In this document: positions 20,038 through 31,800 of the stretch, one piece after another
How positions within the stretch are numbered: the stretch's first letter is position 1
Layout: the number at the start of each line of letters is the position of its first letter
Source of the DNA: Anaerolinea sp.
GTDB lineage: Bacteria > Chloroflexota > Anaerolineae > Anaerolineales > Anaerolineaceae
Assembly (NCBI GenBank): GCA_029975055.1
Contig: JARKPU010000074.1
Span: forward strand, 62,001-126,000
Direction: 5' to 3'
Length of the DNA: 64,000 bases
Notes under the pieces: generated by a model
What the model saw: only the letters and a program-made list of their open reading frames with translations
What the model was told of the DNA's origin: nothing
The model's database searches: none
Made by a program: the position numbers and the translations under genes

Positions 20038-22512
20038 TCACCAGGCTTTTTCGCCGTCGCGGTAGGGCGCCCAAACCAGCGCCACCAGCCGCACGTCCAG
20101 GTCGGTCTTCTTCGGCCGCAGGGTGATCGTCTCGAGCGGTTCCGTCATCGGGTCGATCTTGCTGTCCAGTTCCTCTGCCTCGGCCTCGAACTGCCGGTTG
20201 AGTTCTTCATATTGCTTTTTATAGGTCTCCACCGTCTCTTTGGCGCGGGTCACGTCGCTCTGCTGCTGCACCGAGCGGCCAATTCCGCGCGCGGCGGTGG
20301 TGGCCTTGCCGACCGAGGACTTGAGGGCCGTCTTCTTCCCCAGCACCGCCCCCAGGAGCGTAGCCCCAAAGGAGATCGCCGTCTGCATCCTGGCCTGGCT
20401 GGCCTGGTCGGCCTCGCGGTCAACAGCCTGCTCGGCTTTGCGGATTTTCTCTTGATACGCGGCCAGTTTAGGGGCGTATTTGGCTTTGAGCGCCTCGGCC
20501 TGCTTATCGCGCAGCTCGCGCGCGGCCAGCTGCAGGCGCACGCGGAAATCGCGCTCCGTCTCCCCCGGCGCAGAGACCTGCCCCGTGCTTGGGCTGCGCA
20601 GCAGGGTCAGCTTCTGGCTGGCGTAGAGCCAATCGGTGAAATCGCGCGTCCAGGCGGCATAATTCTTCGCTTTTGCCGTCGCCGAGGGCAGGTCGGCAAA
20701 GCGCGCGCCGGGCACGGGCTGCTTTTCGAGGTCGCCCAAAGCCACCCCGGCCTCTTCGGCCTCCTCCCAGTTCACCGGCACCGCCCGGTCCACCACCGCG
20801 GTGAGGTAGGCCACGTCCTCGGCCTCGTCCACCTTGGTCTTCGCGTCATAGAAGCGCACCTTGGCGGCCCCTACCAGCGCAGGGCGGTAGATGATCTCGC
20901 CTCCGCCGCGCGGGGGGATGAAGAATTGCGGCACGTCCGGCGGCAGGGTGGGCTGCAAGCCCGGGGCGGCTGCGGCCGCAACGGGGGCCTGCGCGGCCGC
21001 GGCGGCATAAGCGGGCGCAGCCGGGGCCGCCGCACCGGTTGGCGCGGGCCGGGCCGCCGGTCGCTGCGACGCAGGCACCGCCACATAACTTGTGGCGGCT
21101 TTATAGGGGTCCATCAAGGTTTTGATCTGGCTACGAGTGAGCGGCCCGCGCAGGTACGACATGCTCCAGCGCGTCTGGAAGACGGTCGGCGCGTCATCGT
21201 GGGTGTTGTTCATCAAGAAAACCCGGCTGCCCAGCCCGGCGAGCATCTGCTCCATCTTCTGCCGGTCGAAGCTGCCGCCGGTGGTGGCAGCGGCGCCTTC
21301 CAGCCCGTCCATCACGCGGGCTTTATCGCGCTCGGTCTGCAAGCGGCCCAGGAACCATGTGCCGGTGTTCGACAGGCCTTTATAATCGAGGTCCACCGGG
21401 TTCTGCGTGGCCAGCACCACCCCCACGCCGAAAGCGCGCGCCTGTTTGAGCAGCGTGAGCAGGGGCTGCTTGGAAGGCGGGTTCGAAATGGGCGGGAAGT
21501 AGCCAAAGATCTCGTCCATATACACCAGCGCGCGCAGACTGGTGGTGCCGGGCTGCGTGCGCATCCATCCGAGCACCTGGTTGAGCAGCAGCGAGACGAA
21601 GAACATGCGCTCGGCATCGCCCAGGTGCGCCACCGAGAAGATCGCCACCCTGGGTTTGCCCTGCGGGGTGTGCAGAATCTGCCCGATGTCCAGCGGCTGC
21701 CCCTCAAGCCAGGCGTTGAAGCCCGGCGAAGCCAGCAGGTTGTTGAGCGCCATCACCAGGCTGAAGCGGTCTTTGGTGGGGTAGAAAGATTCGAGGTCGA
21801 GCACGCCGATCTTCGCCACCGGAGGGGTTTGGATTTGCGCGATCAATGCCGCCAGGTCAAGGTCTTGCCCCTGCCGCCAGATCTGCCCGATGATCGTCGA
21901 GAGCAGGATATGCTCGCGGCTCTGCAGCGGGTCGGCCGAGATGCCCAGCAGACCCAGCAGGCTGGTGACGGTGGTGTTGATGCGCTCCTGGAACAGCTCG
22001 CCGTCTTCGATGATCTCAGGCGGCGGAGCGGCGAAGGATTTGAGGATCGAAACCGGCACACCCGCCGAGCTTCCCGGGGTGTAAATCACAAACTCGGCGG
22101 CGCTGCGCAGGCGCTGGATGCGCTCTCCGCTCTCGCCCCAATCGGCCAGGCCCTTTTGCCAAAGCCCGGCCTGCTGCGCGGCGTATTCTTCCACCGTCAG
22201 GCCCTTGCGGGCAGCGTCCTCTGGGTTCACCCAGGGGAGAAACTCCTGGCTCGTCAACCCAGGGAAGGTGAGCAGCAGGTTGGTCAGGTCGCCTTTGGGG
22301 TCGATCAGGATAGAGGGAACGCCGTCGATGGCGGCTTCTTCGATCAGGTCGATGCACAGCCCGGTCTTGCCGCTGCCGGTCATCCCCACCACCACGGCGT
22401 GGGTGACGAGGTCGCGCGCGTCGTACAGCACCAGGTTTTCGCTGAGCGCCTTTGTGCCCAGGTCGTATTCGCGCCCAAGGTAAAATACGCCAAGCTTCTC
22501 GAAGTCCTGCAT
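20038..22512 (-). CDS. HerA/DUF87-like P-loop ATPase with C-terminal coiled coil
   Basis: Predicted DNA-pumping or translocase ATPase of the HerA-FtsK superfamily; function of this long family is not established. The N-terminal 500 residues carry Walker A GMTGSGKTG (43-51), a DPKGD loop, Walker B ALVYMDEI and the arginine-containing ATQNPVDLDYKGLSNTGTWFLG segment. After an Ala/Pro-rich linker (about 505-545) comes a domain with repeated charged helices (AARELRDKQAEALKAKYAPKLAAYQEKIRKAEQ) interrupted by a short hydrophobic, glycine-rich stretch AISFGATLLGAVLG, and a second coiled coil near the end. Length is 824 residues. ATG at 22512 follows AGGAGGG. There is no nuclease NurA next to it, which argues against the archaeal-type end-resection pair. 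Confidence 0.85.
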   Translation of the reverse strand: MQDFEKLGVFYLGREYDLGTKALSENLVLYDARDLVTHAVVVGMTGSGKTGLCIDLIEEAAIDGVPSILIDPKGDLTNLLLTFPGLTSQEFLPWVNPEDAARKGLTVEEYAAQQAGLWQKGLADWGESGERIQRLRSAAEFVIYTPGSSAGVPVSILKSFAAPPPEIIEDGELFQERINTTVTSLLGLLGISADPLQSREHILLSTIIGQIWRQGQDLDLAALIAQIQTPPVAKIGVLDLESFYPTKDRFSLVMALNNLLASPGFNAWLEGQPLDIGQILHTPQGKPRVAIFSVAHLGDAERMFFVSLLLNQVLGWMRTQPGTTSLRALVYMDEIFGYFPPISNPPSKQPLLTLLKQARAFGVGVVLATQNPVDLDYKGLSNTGTWFLGRLQTERDKARVMDGLEGAAATTGGSFDRQKMEQMLAGLGSRVFLMNNTHDDAPTVFQTRWSMSYLRGPLTRSQIKTLMDPYKAATSYVAVPASQRPAARPAPTGAAAPAAPAYAAAAAQAPVAAAAAPGLQPTLPPDVPQFFIPPRGGGEIIYRPALVGAAKVRFYDAKTKVDEAEDVAYLTAVVDRAVPVNWEEAEEAGVALGDLEKQPVPGARFADLPSATAKAKNYAAWTRDFTDWLYASQKLTLLRSPSTGQVSAPGETERDFRVRLQLAARELRDKQAEALKAKYAPKLAAYQEKIRKAEQAVDREADQASQARMQTAISFGATLLGAVLGKKTALKSSVGKATTAARGIGRSVQQQSDVTRAKETVETYKKQYEELNRQFEAEAEELDSKIDPMTEPLETITLRPKKTDLDVRLVALVWAPYRDGEKAW

Positions 22513-22526
22513 GGTTCGCCCTCCTT

Positions 22527-22543
22527 GTATACGTTAAGTATAC
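22527..22543 (-). promoter_or_regulatory. Short palindrome overlapping a possible -10 upstream of the HerA-like gene
   Basis: GTATAC-5 nt-GTATAC, with TATACT inside it on the minus strand, 15 nt before the start codon. It could be a repressor site or simply the -10 region; no clear -35 is seen. Confidence 0.3.
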
Positions 22544-22652
22544 TGAATTTATCCTATCGGGGCTGTCATTTCTCCATAATGAAGGGCGGATCAACCGCCC
22601 CATTTCGGCGGGTTTTCGGCCGGCTCCTGCGGCCGGGCGGCCGTGGAGCGGC

Positions 22653-25418
<2,766 letters not shown>

Positions 25419-25426
25419 GCGCATTC

Positions 25427-26155
25427 CTATACGATGCTGGCGGCGTTTTTTTCAACCCACGCCACCGAAAGCGGGCAGTGATCCGAAAGCTGCAGCCAGG
25501 CGGGCGGGTCGCCCACTTCGACCTGCTTCAAGCGGCGCAGCCAGCGCGTGGGGATATAGGCGTAATCGATGTGCGAAGGGCGGTCGGGTTTGCGTCCGCG
25601 AAAGTAGGTGAAGCGTGTTTCCTGCCCCTGGCGCTCGTGAAAGTAGAGGTGATAGGCGCTGATCATCCCCAGCCCCGCCAAAGCGTTGCTGAGGGTGGTG
25701 TGGTTGCCGATGCGCGAGCGCGGGGTGGTGCGCGGGCTGCTGTTGAAATCGCCCACGAAGAGCGTATCGGCTGCCAGGATGAACTCGCGGTAGGCGGCCA
25801 CCGCCTGGTACACCTGGGCGCTGTAGCTCAAGCGATTATCGCGGTGGTCCATTGCCCAAACGGCCACGAGGTGAAACTGGAACGGCGCCCGCACACAGAC
25901 CGGCGCGCAGTGACGGATGCTCGCATCCATGCCTTCCCACAGCCCAAATTCGAGGTTCGTCCAGGAGAAGACCCCCAGCCCGCGGGTGGGGTTTTCTCCC
26001 ACCCACAGCGCCTGTGCGGGCGGGCTGCCTTGCTTCCACGGCAGGCGCTCGAGGCACTCGCATTCCTGAATCACCGCCAGGTCGGGCTTCAGGCCGGCGA
26101 TGGCGGAGTATTTCTTGCGGAAGGCGCCCTGGCAGTTCCAGGTGATCAGCTTCAT
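25427..26155 (-). CDS. Endonuclease/exonuclease/phosphatase (EEP) superfamily protein
   Basis: Metal-dependent hydrolase of the DNase I/exonuclease III fold, 242 residues; substrate may be DNA, RNA or a phosphate ester. Landmarks are the N-terminal ITWNCQGAF, the metal Glu in VIQECE, the FVGDFNSSP loop (Asp/Asn), RPSHIDYAYIP and the C-terminal SDHCPLSV with catalytic Asp-His. The motif order matches the family throughout. No Shine-Dalgarno precedes the ATG, but a TACAAT -10 box ends 6 nt before it, so the mRNA is probably leaderless. The PEP carboxylase gene follows with almost no gap; a functional link between the two is not obvious. Confidence 0.85.
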   Translation of the reverse strand: MKLITWNCQGAFRKKYSAIAGLKPDLAVIQECECLERLPWKQGSPPAQALWVGENPTRGLGVFSWTNLEFGLWEGMDASIRHCAPVCVRAPFQFHLVAVWAMDHRDNRLSYSAQVYQAVAAYREFILAADTLFVGDFNSSPRTTPRSRIGNHTTLSNALAGLGMISAYHLYFHERQGQETRFTYFRGRKPDRPSHIDYAYIPTRWLRRLKQVEVGDPPAWLQLSDHCPLSVAWVEKNAASIV

Positions 26156-26161
26156 GGGTCT

Positions 26162-26167
26162 ATTGTA
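26162..26167 (-). promoter_or_regulatory. -10 box (TACAAT) for a leaderless transcript
   Basis: Six bases separate this hexamer from the ATG of the EEP-family gene, placing the expected transcription start at or next to the A of ATG. The same geometry occurs at 57745. Confidence 0.5.
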
Positions 26168-26278
26168 CCCTGCCTGACCGCCGTCACGTTTTTTACAGAA
26201 TTGAAAATCGAGGGTGAAAATGGGGTGATTTTCTTGCGTACTTTCCGCCCTTGATATATAGTTGAAGCTCGTGCGTCC

Positions 26279-26320
26279 TTTTTCTGTAAATTACGGGGCA
26301 ATCCCCACGATTTACAGATA
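26279..26320. repeat. GTGGGGC-type palindromic repeat
   Basis: Arms TCTGTAAATT and ATTTACAGA around CGGGGCAATCCCCACG, preceded by GTGCGTCC. It has a few mismatches compared with the perfect copies at 56053 and 61096. It lies between divergent genes, so it is not acting only as a terminator. Confidence 0.7.
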
Positions 26321-26386
26321 AATCGAAGCCCGATCTGGTCGAACCCTGTACCGGTGATTTCTGTTGATCGAACGAGTGATGATGAG

Positions 26387-27652
26387 ATGAGCCCACTTTC
26401 ACCTTCCCCTTACCACGTCCGCGCCGTGCACTGCGATTACCGTTCCAGTGACGAAGAGGTTTACCAGGCACTCAAACGCGCCACCGACCCCCTCGCGCAG
26501 GCCTGGGAAAGACTCGCCCGCGCCCGCCGCATCGGCATCAAGTTCAACCAGGACTGGGTGCACGAACGCGTCGTTTACCACCAGGGCCACCGCCAGCAGC
26601 TGGTGAGTGACCCCGTGGCGCGCGCCGTGCTGCGCCTGCTGAGGGAGCGCACCCGGGCCGAGCTCTTCGCCATCGACATCGGCGTGGAAGGCCTGATGAA
26701 CCACGTCACCGACGGCTCCAGCACCAACCTGGCGCATGTCTTCCGCGAGTTCGATGTGCCTTTCATCGAAGGCCACACCGATGCCGTCGATTGGGTGGAT
26801 GTTCCGGGCGGCGGCTTGATGTTCGACCGCTACCCCGTGCCTCATTCCTGCGCCGAAGCTGATGAGATCATCTCGGTGCAAAAATTGAAGAACCACCAGT
26901 TCATGGGCATCACCCTCTGCTTGAAGAACCTGTTCGGGTTGATGCCCCTCCAGCCGCACGGACGGCCGCGCAGCTATTACCATCACCTGGTGCGCATGCC
27001 CTACATGCTGGTTGACCTGGGGCGCATCTACCACCCCGCTCTGAACATCCTCGACGGGCTGGTCACACAGGCCGGGGCCGAATGGGGGCCCGGCAACCAC
27101 CCGCGCATCGCGAACGTGCTCGTGGCCGGCGACCATGTGGTGGCCACCGATACATGCGGCGCGCACCTGATGGGCCACGACCCGCAGGCCGATTGGCTCA
27201 CCCCGCCCTTCCACCGCGACCGCAACGCCCTGTTGATCGCCGCGCGCAGCGGCTTCGGCACGGTCAGGCTGGAGGAGATCGACTTCCAATCGGAGGTGAC
27301 CGCGCCGGTGGCGGAATTCTTTGCCAATGCCATCGATCCGCAGGAGATGGTGGTCAGCTGGCGGCGCACCACCGCCGAGCAGGGGCTGTACTTCCGCGAT
27401 CACCGCCGGGAGCTGACCGCTCAATACGCCGGGAATTACATTCTCATGCAAATGGGCGAGGTGCGCTGGGCCGACCCAAGCGGCGTGCTGCGCATCAGCC
27501 GGCGCGTGCTGGCGGGCGAACACCCCGAACAGGCCCTCTTCCAGAAGTTCGTTGACCCAGAGGAAGACGAAGGCGAGCATTTCGAGGTTTACGAGCAGAC
27601 TCTCAAGGAGATCGAGGCCCTGGGAGTCCAGTCTTCCAATACTCGGCCATAG
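26387..27652 (+). CDS. DUF362 domain-containing protein
   Basis: Cytoplasmic protein of 421 residues in the DUF362 family, whose members are often iron-sulfur proteins, but no ferredoxin-like CxxCxxC motif is present here. Typical family segments are IGIKFNQDW near the start, AEADEIISVQKLKNHQFMGITLCLKNLFGLMP in the middle and GDHVVATDTCGAHLMGHDP later. The nearby start ATG at 26387 was chosen over an upstream GTG at 26354; neither has a strong Shine-Dalgarno. A second, shorter member of the same family lies at 60161-61069 and shares the VKNLFGLIP-type motif, so the genome keeps at least two paralogs. The biochemical role is unknown. Confidence 0.75.
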   Translation: MSPLSPSPYHVRAVHCDYRSSDEEVYQALKRATDPLAQAWERLARARRIGIKFNQDWVHERVVYHQGHRQQLVSDPVARAVLRLLRERTRAELFAIDIGVEGLMNHVTDGSSTNLAHVFREFDVPFIEGHTDAVDWVDVPGGGLMFDRYPVPHSCAEADEIISVQKLKNHQFMGITLCLKNLFGLMPLQPHGRPRSYYHHLVRMPYMLVDLGRIYHPALNILDGLVTQAGAEWGPGNHPRIANVLVAGDHVVATDTCGAHLMGHDPQADWLTPPFHRDRNALLIAARSGFGTVRLEEIDFQSEVTAPVAEFFANAIDPQEMVVSWRRTTAEQGLYFRDHRRELTAQYAGNYILMQMGEVRWADPSGVLRISRRVLAGEHPEQALFQKFVDPEEDEGEHFEVYEQTLKEIEALGVQSSNTRP

Positions 27653-27707
27653 AAAAATCCCTGCGGCTTACCCATCCCCCCTTCGCAGGAAGCGGGGAAA
27701 GAATCGC

Positions 27708-27755
27708 AAAATAGATGTTCGTGGGGCGCTTCTTGCCCCACGAACATCTATTTTT
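27708..27755. terminator. Strong bidirectional terminator, GTGGGGC-core family
   Basis: A 20-bp stem, AAAATAGATGTTCGTGGGGC against GCCCCACGAACATCTATTTT, around a GCTTCTT loop and flanked by A- and T-runs. It lies between the convergent DUF362 gene and the hydrolase gene and fits a terminator in both directions. Its core GTGGGGC/GCCCCAC is the same as in the dispersed palindromes. Confidence 0.8.
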
Positions 27756-27758
27756 GGG

Positions 27759-27810
27759 TAAAGCTCCCGCCCCTTGAGGGGCGGGGCCGGGCGTGGGATT
27801 TAATGTGAAA
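27759..27810 (-). repeat. REP-like GC-rich palindrome, copy 2 (inverted)
   Basis: Read on the minus strand it has TTCACATTAAA, CCCACGCCCGG, the GCCCCTCAAGGGGC hairpin and the AGCTTTA end, in the same order as the copies at 14352 and 44936. Here it lies just downstream of the hydrolase gene. Confidence 0.7.
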
Positions 27811-27828
27811 TTTTCCACGCAGTACCAC

Positions 27829-28767
27829 TTACCTTAGAAATTCAACCATCAGCGGGTTGACCGCCTCCGGGCGCTCATAGGGCGAGGCGTGGCGCGCCCC
27901 GGGGATGATGCGCAAGTCTGCCTGCGGAATGGCTTCCTGGACGCGCGGCGCGTTCTCCACCGGGTTGGTCTGGTCCTGGTCGCCCCACAGCAGCAGCACC
28001 GGCACATCACGCTCGCCCACCTGGCGGTATTCATCGAACGGGTCGCCTTTCAACGTGCGCAGGGTGGAGATCAACGCCGCCCGGAAGCCCTTGTATTGCA
28101 TCATATCCAGGTAGCGCTCGCGCCAGGTATCCGGCAGGCCAAAGGCAGCGAACTCGCCCTTCTTTTCCACCAACTGAAACGGCAGAATATACACGGTGAA
28201 GAGGTAATCGGCGACCCCCGGCATGACGGCAAAGCTGACGCTGGCGTTAGCGCCGATCGATTCGGTCTGCGGGGCGAGCAACACCATGCGCCGCACCCGC
28301 CCGGGGTGGCGGTTGTCATACGCCGCAGCCACGTAGCCGCCCATCGAAATCCCCACCAGGTCCACCGGCTGGCGGAGATCGAGCGCATCCAGCAGCTCAT
28401 CCAGCTGCCGGACAAACAGGTCCATGTCATACGGCCCGGCGGGGCGGTCGGAATAACCCCGCCCGTACAGGTCATAGGCAAGCACGCGGAAGCCCGCTTC
28501 GGTCAGGGCGGGCACGTTGCGTTCCCAGGTGTAAGAAGCCACCGAAAACCCGTGGATCAAGACGACCACCTGCCCGTCCTCCGGCCCCTGGAGGGTGTAA
28601 TGTGTGACCCCGTCGGAGAGGGCAACGAAATTACCCGGCAGGCCGGCGCGGGTTTCGTCCGAGAGGACGAGTCGCTCGCGGTCCATCACCAGGTAAGCCA
28701 GTGACAACAACACAACCAGACCAATCAGCCCCCCTGCCGCCGCGGTCAAACAACCCTTTGCTTTCAT
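27829..28767 (-). CDS. Membrane-anchored alpha/beta hydrolase
   Basis: Serine hydrolase of the alpha/beta fold, 312 residues, probably anchored by one N-terminal helix (residues 7-27, LTAAAGGLIGLVVLLSLAYLV) with the catalytic domain on the outer face. The triad is Ser141 in GISMGG, an Asp in WGDQD (263/265) and His293 in GARHAS; the oxyanion segment is LIHGFSVASYTW. The overall pattern resembles epoxide hydrolase/haloalkane dehalogenase or C-C hydrolase relatives, but the family is too broad for a substrate. ATG at 28767. It is convergent with the DUF362 gene and divergent from the MFS gene at 28981. Confidence 0.85.
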   Translation of the reverse strand: MKAKGCLTAAAGGLIGLVVLLSLAYLVMDRERLVLSDETRAGLPGNFVALSDGVTHYTLQGPEDGQVVVLIHGFSVASYTWERNVPALTEAGFRVLAYDLYGRGYSDRPAGPYDMDLFVRQLDELLDALDLRQPVDLVGISMGGYVAAAYDNRHPGRVRRMVLLAPQTESIGANASVSFAVMPGVADYLFTVYILPFQLVEKKGEFAAFGLPDTWRERYLDMMQYKGFRAALISTLRTLKGDPFDEYRQVGERDVPVLLLWGDQDQTNPVENAPRVQEAIPQADLRIIPGARHASPYERPEAVNPLMVEFLR

Positions 28768-28980
28768 CCTGCCTCCGTTTCCGGGCAGCGGGCAGCCTTC
28801 ACCACGCTGCGAGTCCCGAGGATTCGAAGGTGCAATAAGTATGCCCCTTTCGGCCGAATGGGTCTATAATTGCTGCATCTCTTGGTGGAAAAACCGATTT
28901 CGCTCTCTTCCGCCGGACGGCCGTGGTTGGATGAACGGCATGCGAGGCGGATTGCCTTTTATCAGCCGGAGGAATCATCG

Positions 28981-30192
28981 ATGGGTGCAACAACGGCGGC
29001 GCTTGCCGCGCGCGTCTCGCGGATTTCGCGCGAGTTGAAGGTCTTTGCAGTCGCTTCGCTGGCGCTGGGTGTGGCCTACAGCATTATGGATTCGACTTTT
29101 AACAATTTCCTCAATGAGCGCTTCACGATGAGCGGCTTCGAGCGCTCCTTCCTTGAATTTCCGCGCGAACTGCCCGGCTTTTTGGTGGTTTTCGTCTCGG
29201 CGGCGCTCTGGTTCCTCAGTTCCAGGCGGCTGGGGGCCATCGCGCTGCTGGTTGGCGCGGCCGGCACGCTGCTGGTGGGTTTTGCCTCGCCGGTCTATGG
29301 CGTGATGGTCGTCTGGCTGTTCATCTACAGCCTCGGGCAGCACGTCTTCATGCCGCTGGCCTCCACCATCGGCATGGAACTGGCCAGCGAGGGCAAGACG
29401 GGGCAGCGTTTGGGGCAGCTCAACGCGCTGCGCAACATCGCCGCCATCCTGGGCAGCTTCATCGTCTTCCTGGGCTTCAAATACCTGGGCTTCACCTTCA
29501 GCCACACCTTCATCCTCACTGCCGCCGGGCTGGCGGTGGCCGGGCTGCTGATGTTCACGATGAAGTCCAACAAAGCCCAGCCCGCCACCACCTTCCTCAA
29601 GCTGCACAAGGAATACCGCCTTTATTACATCCTGGCGGTGCTCTACGGTTCGCGCAAGCAGCTTTTCATCACCTTTGCCCCCTGGGTGCTGGTAACGATC
29701 TTCAAACAGCCCACGCAGCTGATCGCCACTCTGTTGATGATCGGCGGGGTCATCGGCATCCTCTTCCAGCCCCTCCTCGGCTGGATGATTGACAAATTCG
29801 GCGAGCGCGTGGTGCTTGCCTCGGAGGCCGGGCTGCTCGTCGTGGTCTGCTTCGGCTACGGCTTCTCGCGCTCCGTCTTCCCGGAGGGGGTGGCCTTCAT
29901 CATCGTGTGCGCCTGCTACCTGCTCGACCAGATGCTCATGTCGGTGCAGATGGCACGCTCTACCTATATGAAAAAGATCGCCAAGGAAGCCGGCGATATC
30001 CAGCCCGCGCTCTCTGCCGGGGTGACGATCGACCATATCTTCTCCATCTCCATCGCCCTGCTCGGCGGGGTTATCTGGAATGCTTTCGGCTTCCAGTACG
30101 TCTTCCTGATGGGCACGTTGATCGCGGCGGTCAACCTCTTTTTTGCCCTGCAGGTGCGCACTCCCAAACACGAGGCAGCCCCGGCCTCTTGA
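28981..30192 (+). CDS. MFS transporter
   Basis: Second major facilitator superfamily member, 403 residues with about twelve hydrophobic helices, unrelated in detail to the one at 18677. It opens with VFAVASLALGVAYSIMDSTFNNFLNERF and has a charged central loop KSNKAQPATTFLKLHKEYRL between the two six-helix halves. LGWMIDKFGERVVLASE after helix 8 is the family D-x-G-x-R signature; the first-half equivalent is shortened to SSRRLGA. ATG at 28981 has GGAGG 8 nt upstream, whereas an in-frame upstream codon at 28870 has none. A TATAAT occurs at 28865-28870. Substrate unknown. The GT39-like gene follows after 18 nt, probably in one operon. Confidence 0.85.
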   Translation: MGATTAALAARVSRISRELKVFAVASLALGVAYSIMDSTFNNFLNERFTMSGFERSFLEFPRELPGFLVVFVSAALWFLSSRRLGAIALLVGAAGTLLVGFASPVYGVMVVWLFIYSLGQHVFMPLASTIGMELASEGKTGQRLGQLNALRNIAAILGSFIVFLGFKYLGFTFSHTFILTAAGLAVAGLLMFTMKSNKAQPATTFLKLHKEYRLYYILAVLYGSRKQLFITFAPWVLVTIFKQPTQLIATLLMIGGVIGILFQPLLGWMIDKFGERVVLASEAGLLVVVCFGYGFSRSVFPEGVAFIIVCACYLLDQMLMSVQMARSTYMKKIAKEAGDIQPALSAGVTIDHIFSISIALLGGVIWNAFGFQYVFLMGTLIAAVNLFFALQVRTPKHEAAPAS

Positions 30193-30210
30193 CCTCTCGC
30201 CTCTGCCGGC

Positions 30211-31767
30211 ATGCCATCCAGCGCAGACTCATCCGCCACTGCCAGAAGACCTCGCCTGCGGGTCTTTCGTGAAGCGTGGTTCTGGTTTTTCCTCAGTTTA
30301 ACGGCCTATCTGGCGCTCATCCTCCCCACGGTGGGCCGTCAGGGCATCTCATGGGATGAGCAGACCGACCTGCTGATCACCCGTGCCTACCTGGCCGCGC
30401 CGGGCGGCTGGTTGACCGGCTCGCCCCTCGACCCAAGCCAGACTCGCCTGCCAATGGCCGCCGTGGCGCTGGTCTATGCGCTGCTCGGTCGGCAAGGCTT
30501 AACCACCGCGCGGCTGGTCAGCGTGCTGGCAGGCGGGTTCACCCTCCTGGGGGTCTTCCTGTATGGCAAACGCCGCTTCGGGGCTTTGCAGGGCGTGCTG
30601 GCCTGCTGGCTGCTTTCCATCAGCCCTTTCTTTCTCGCCTTCGCCCGCGTGGCCTTCACCGAAACGGATATCTACCTGGCGTGCGCCTTCATCTGGCTGC
30701 TCATCGGCATTGCGCGCTATCAAGACCGGCCCAGCTTCGCCCGCGCGGCCTGGGTGGGGCTGCTGCTTGGGTTATCGCTCTCGGTCAAATTCACCTCGCT
30801 GGCGGTGATCCCGGCGGCCTGGTTCGCCGTGCTTGCTTCCAGCCAACGCCGCGCCCGAAAGCTGGCTCAGGCCTGCCTGATGACCGGCCTGGCGGCCCTC
30901 ACCTTCCTGCTCATCCCGCCGGAGCACCTTGCCAACCCCGCCATCCTGCGCAGCCTGCTCTGGCGCGCCGAGAACGAAATGAGCTTCAACCCCGGCTTCA
31001 TGCTCGAATCAGCCGCGCTCCACGCGCTCTCGATCCTTTTCAAATCTTCGCCGCTCGCCGGAGCCGCCTTGCTCACGGCCCCCCTCCTGGCGGTTTCTCA
31101 ATGGCGCAGGCGAGCAGTGCAGGCGCCGCTCGTGCTGGTCGGCCTTTATTCAGCCGGGCTGCTCATCCTGCCCATCTCGCAGACTTTTTACAGCGTGCCG
31201 CTGCTGCCCGCCCTGGCCCTGCTGGCAGCCGATGCCTTCGCCCGCCTCGCCTCGCGCCGCCGGGCTGCCGCGCTGGCCCTGGCCGGGCTGGCGCTGGCCT
31301 GGTGCTGCGTTGACCTGGCCTTGTGTTACCCCGATTTCAACCTGAGCGGCTACCCCTACCTGGGTGCCCGCCCACTGGCGGGCCGCTCCTCCATCGGTTA
31401 TCGCAGCGTCGTCCAGACGCCGTCAGACGGCATCCAGCAGTGCATCGAATGGTTGAACGCCCACGCCGCCCCCGGCGACCGGGTGACGGCCTACGTCAGC
31501 CCGTGGCACATCGTCGAAGCCTTCGCGCCCGACCCGCCTTATTTCATTGCCAGCGGGATCGGACGGCGCTCCTTCGCCAGCCCGGAATACATCGTCACCA
31601 ACATCGGCGACCAGCTCTGGCAGGGTTGGGGGCCAAACGATACCCCGCCCGCCAATATCTTTGCTTACCCGTACGACCCGGCCTGGCTGGAGGCCAATTA
31701 CCGCGAGGTCTTTGCCGTCCGACGCGCCTTTGGCCTCACCGTGGCTCAGGTGTGGCAGCGCAAGTGA
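30211..31767 (+). CDS. GT39-like membrane glycosyltransferase (GT-C fold)
   Basis: Multi-pass membrane protein of 518 residues, probably a lipid-linked-sugar dependent transferase of the PMT/ArnT type acting at the outer face. The first periplasmic loop contains the acidic motif GISWDEQTDLL after helix 1, and a second acidic pair FTETDIYLA follows helix 4, the layout expected of GT-C enzymes. About eleven hydrophobic stretches fill residues 20-380, followed by a soluble C-terminal domain of some 130 residues. The acceptor could be protein, lipid or a surface glycan. ATG at 30211, 18 nt after the MFS stop; no strong Shine-Dalgarno, so translational coupling is likely. Confidence 0.75.
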   Translation: MPSSADSSATARRPRLRVFREAWFWFFLSLTAYLALILPTVGRQGISWDEQTDLLITRAYLAAPGGWLTGSPLDPSQTRLPMAAVALVYALLGRQGLTTARLVSVLAGGFTLLGVFLYGKRRFGALQGVLACWLLSISPFFLAFARVAFTETDIYLACAFIWLLIGIARYQDRPSFARAAWVGLLLGLSLSVKFTSLAVIPAAWFAVLASSQRRARKLAQACLMTGLAALTFLLIPPEHLANPAILRSLLWRAENEMSFNPGFMLESAALHALSILFKSSPLAGAALLTAPLLAVSQWRRRAVQAPLVLVGLYSAGLLILPISQTFYSVPLLPALALLAADAFARLASRRRAAALALAGLALAWCCVDLALCYPDFNLSGYPYLGARPLAGRSSIGYRSVVQTPSDGIQQCIEWLNAHAAPGDRVTAYVSPWHIVEAFAPDPPYFIASGIGRRSFASPEYIVTNIGDQLWQGWGPNDTPPANIFAYPYDPAWLEANYREVFAVRRAFGLTVAQVWQRK

Positions 31768-31800
31768 AGGGTTGAGAAACAGCCGCGGCGAGCACCCTCC

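Noticed and set aside
20038..22512. HerA-like ATPase considered as part of a defence system
   Set aside because: No nuclease, SIR2 or DUF4297 partner lies beside it; neighbours are an MFS transporter and PEP carboxylase.
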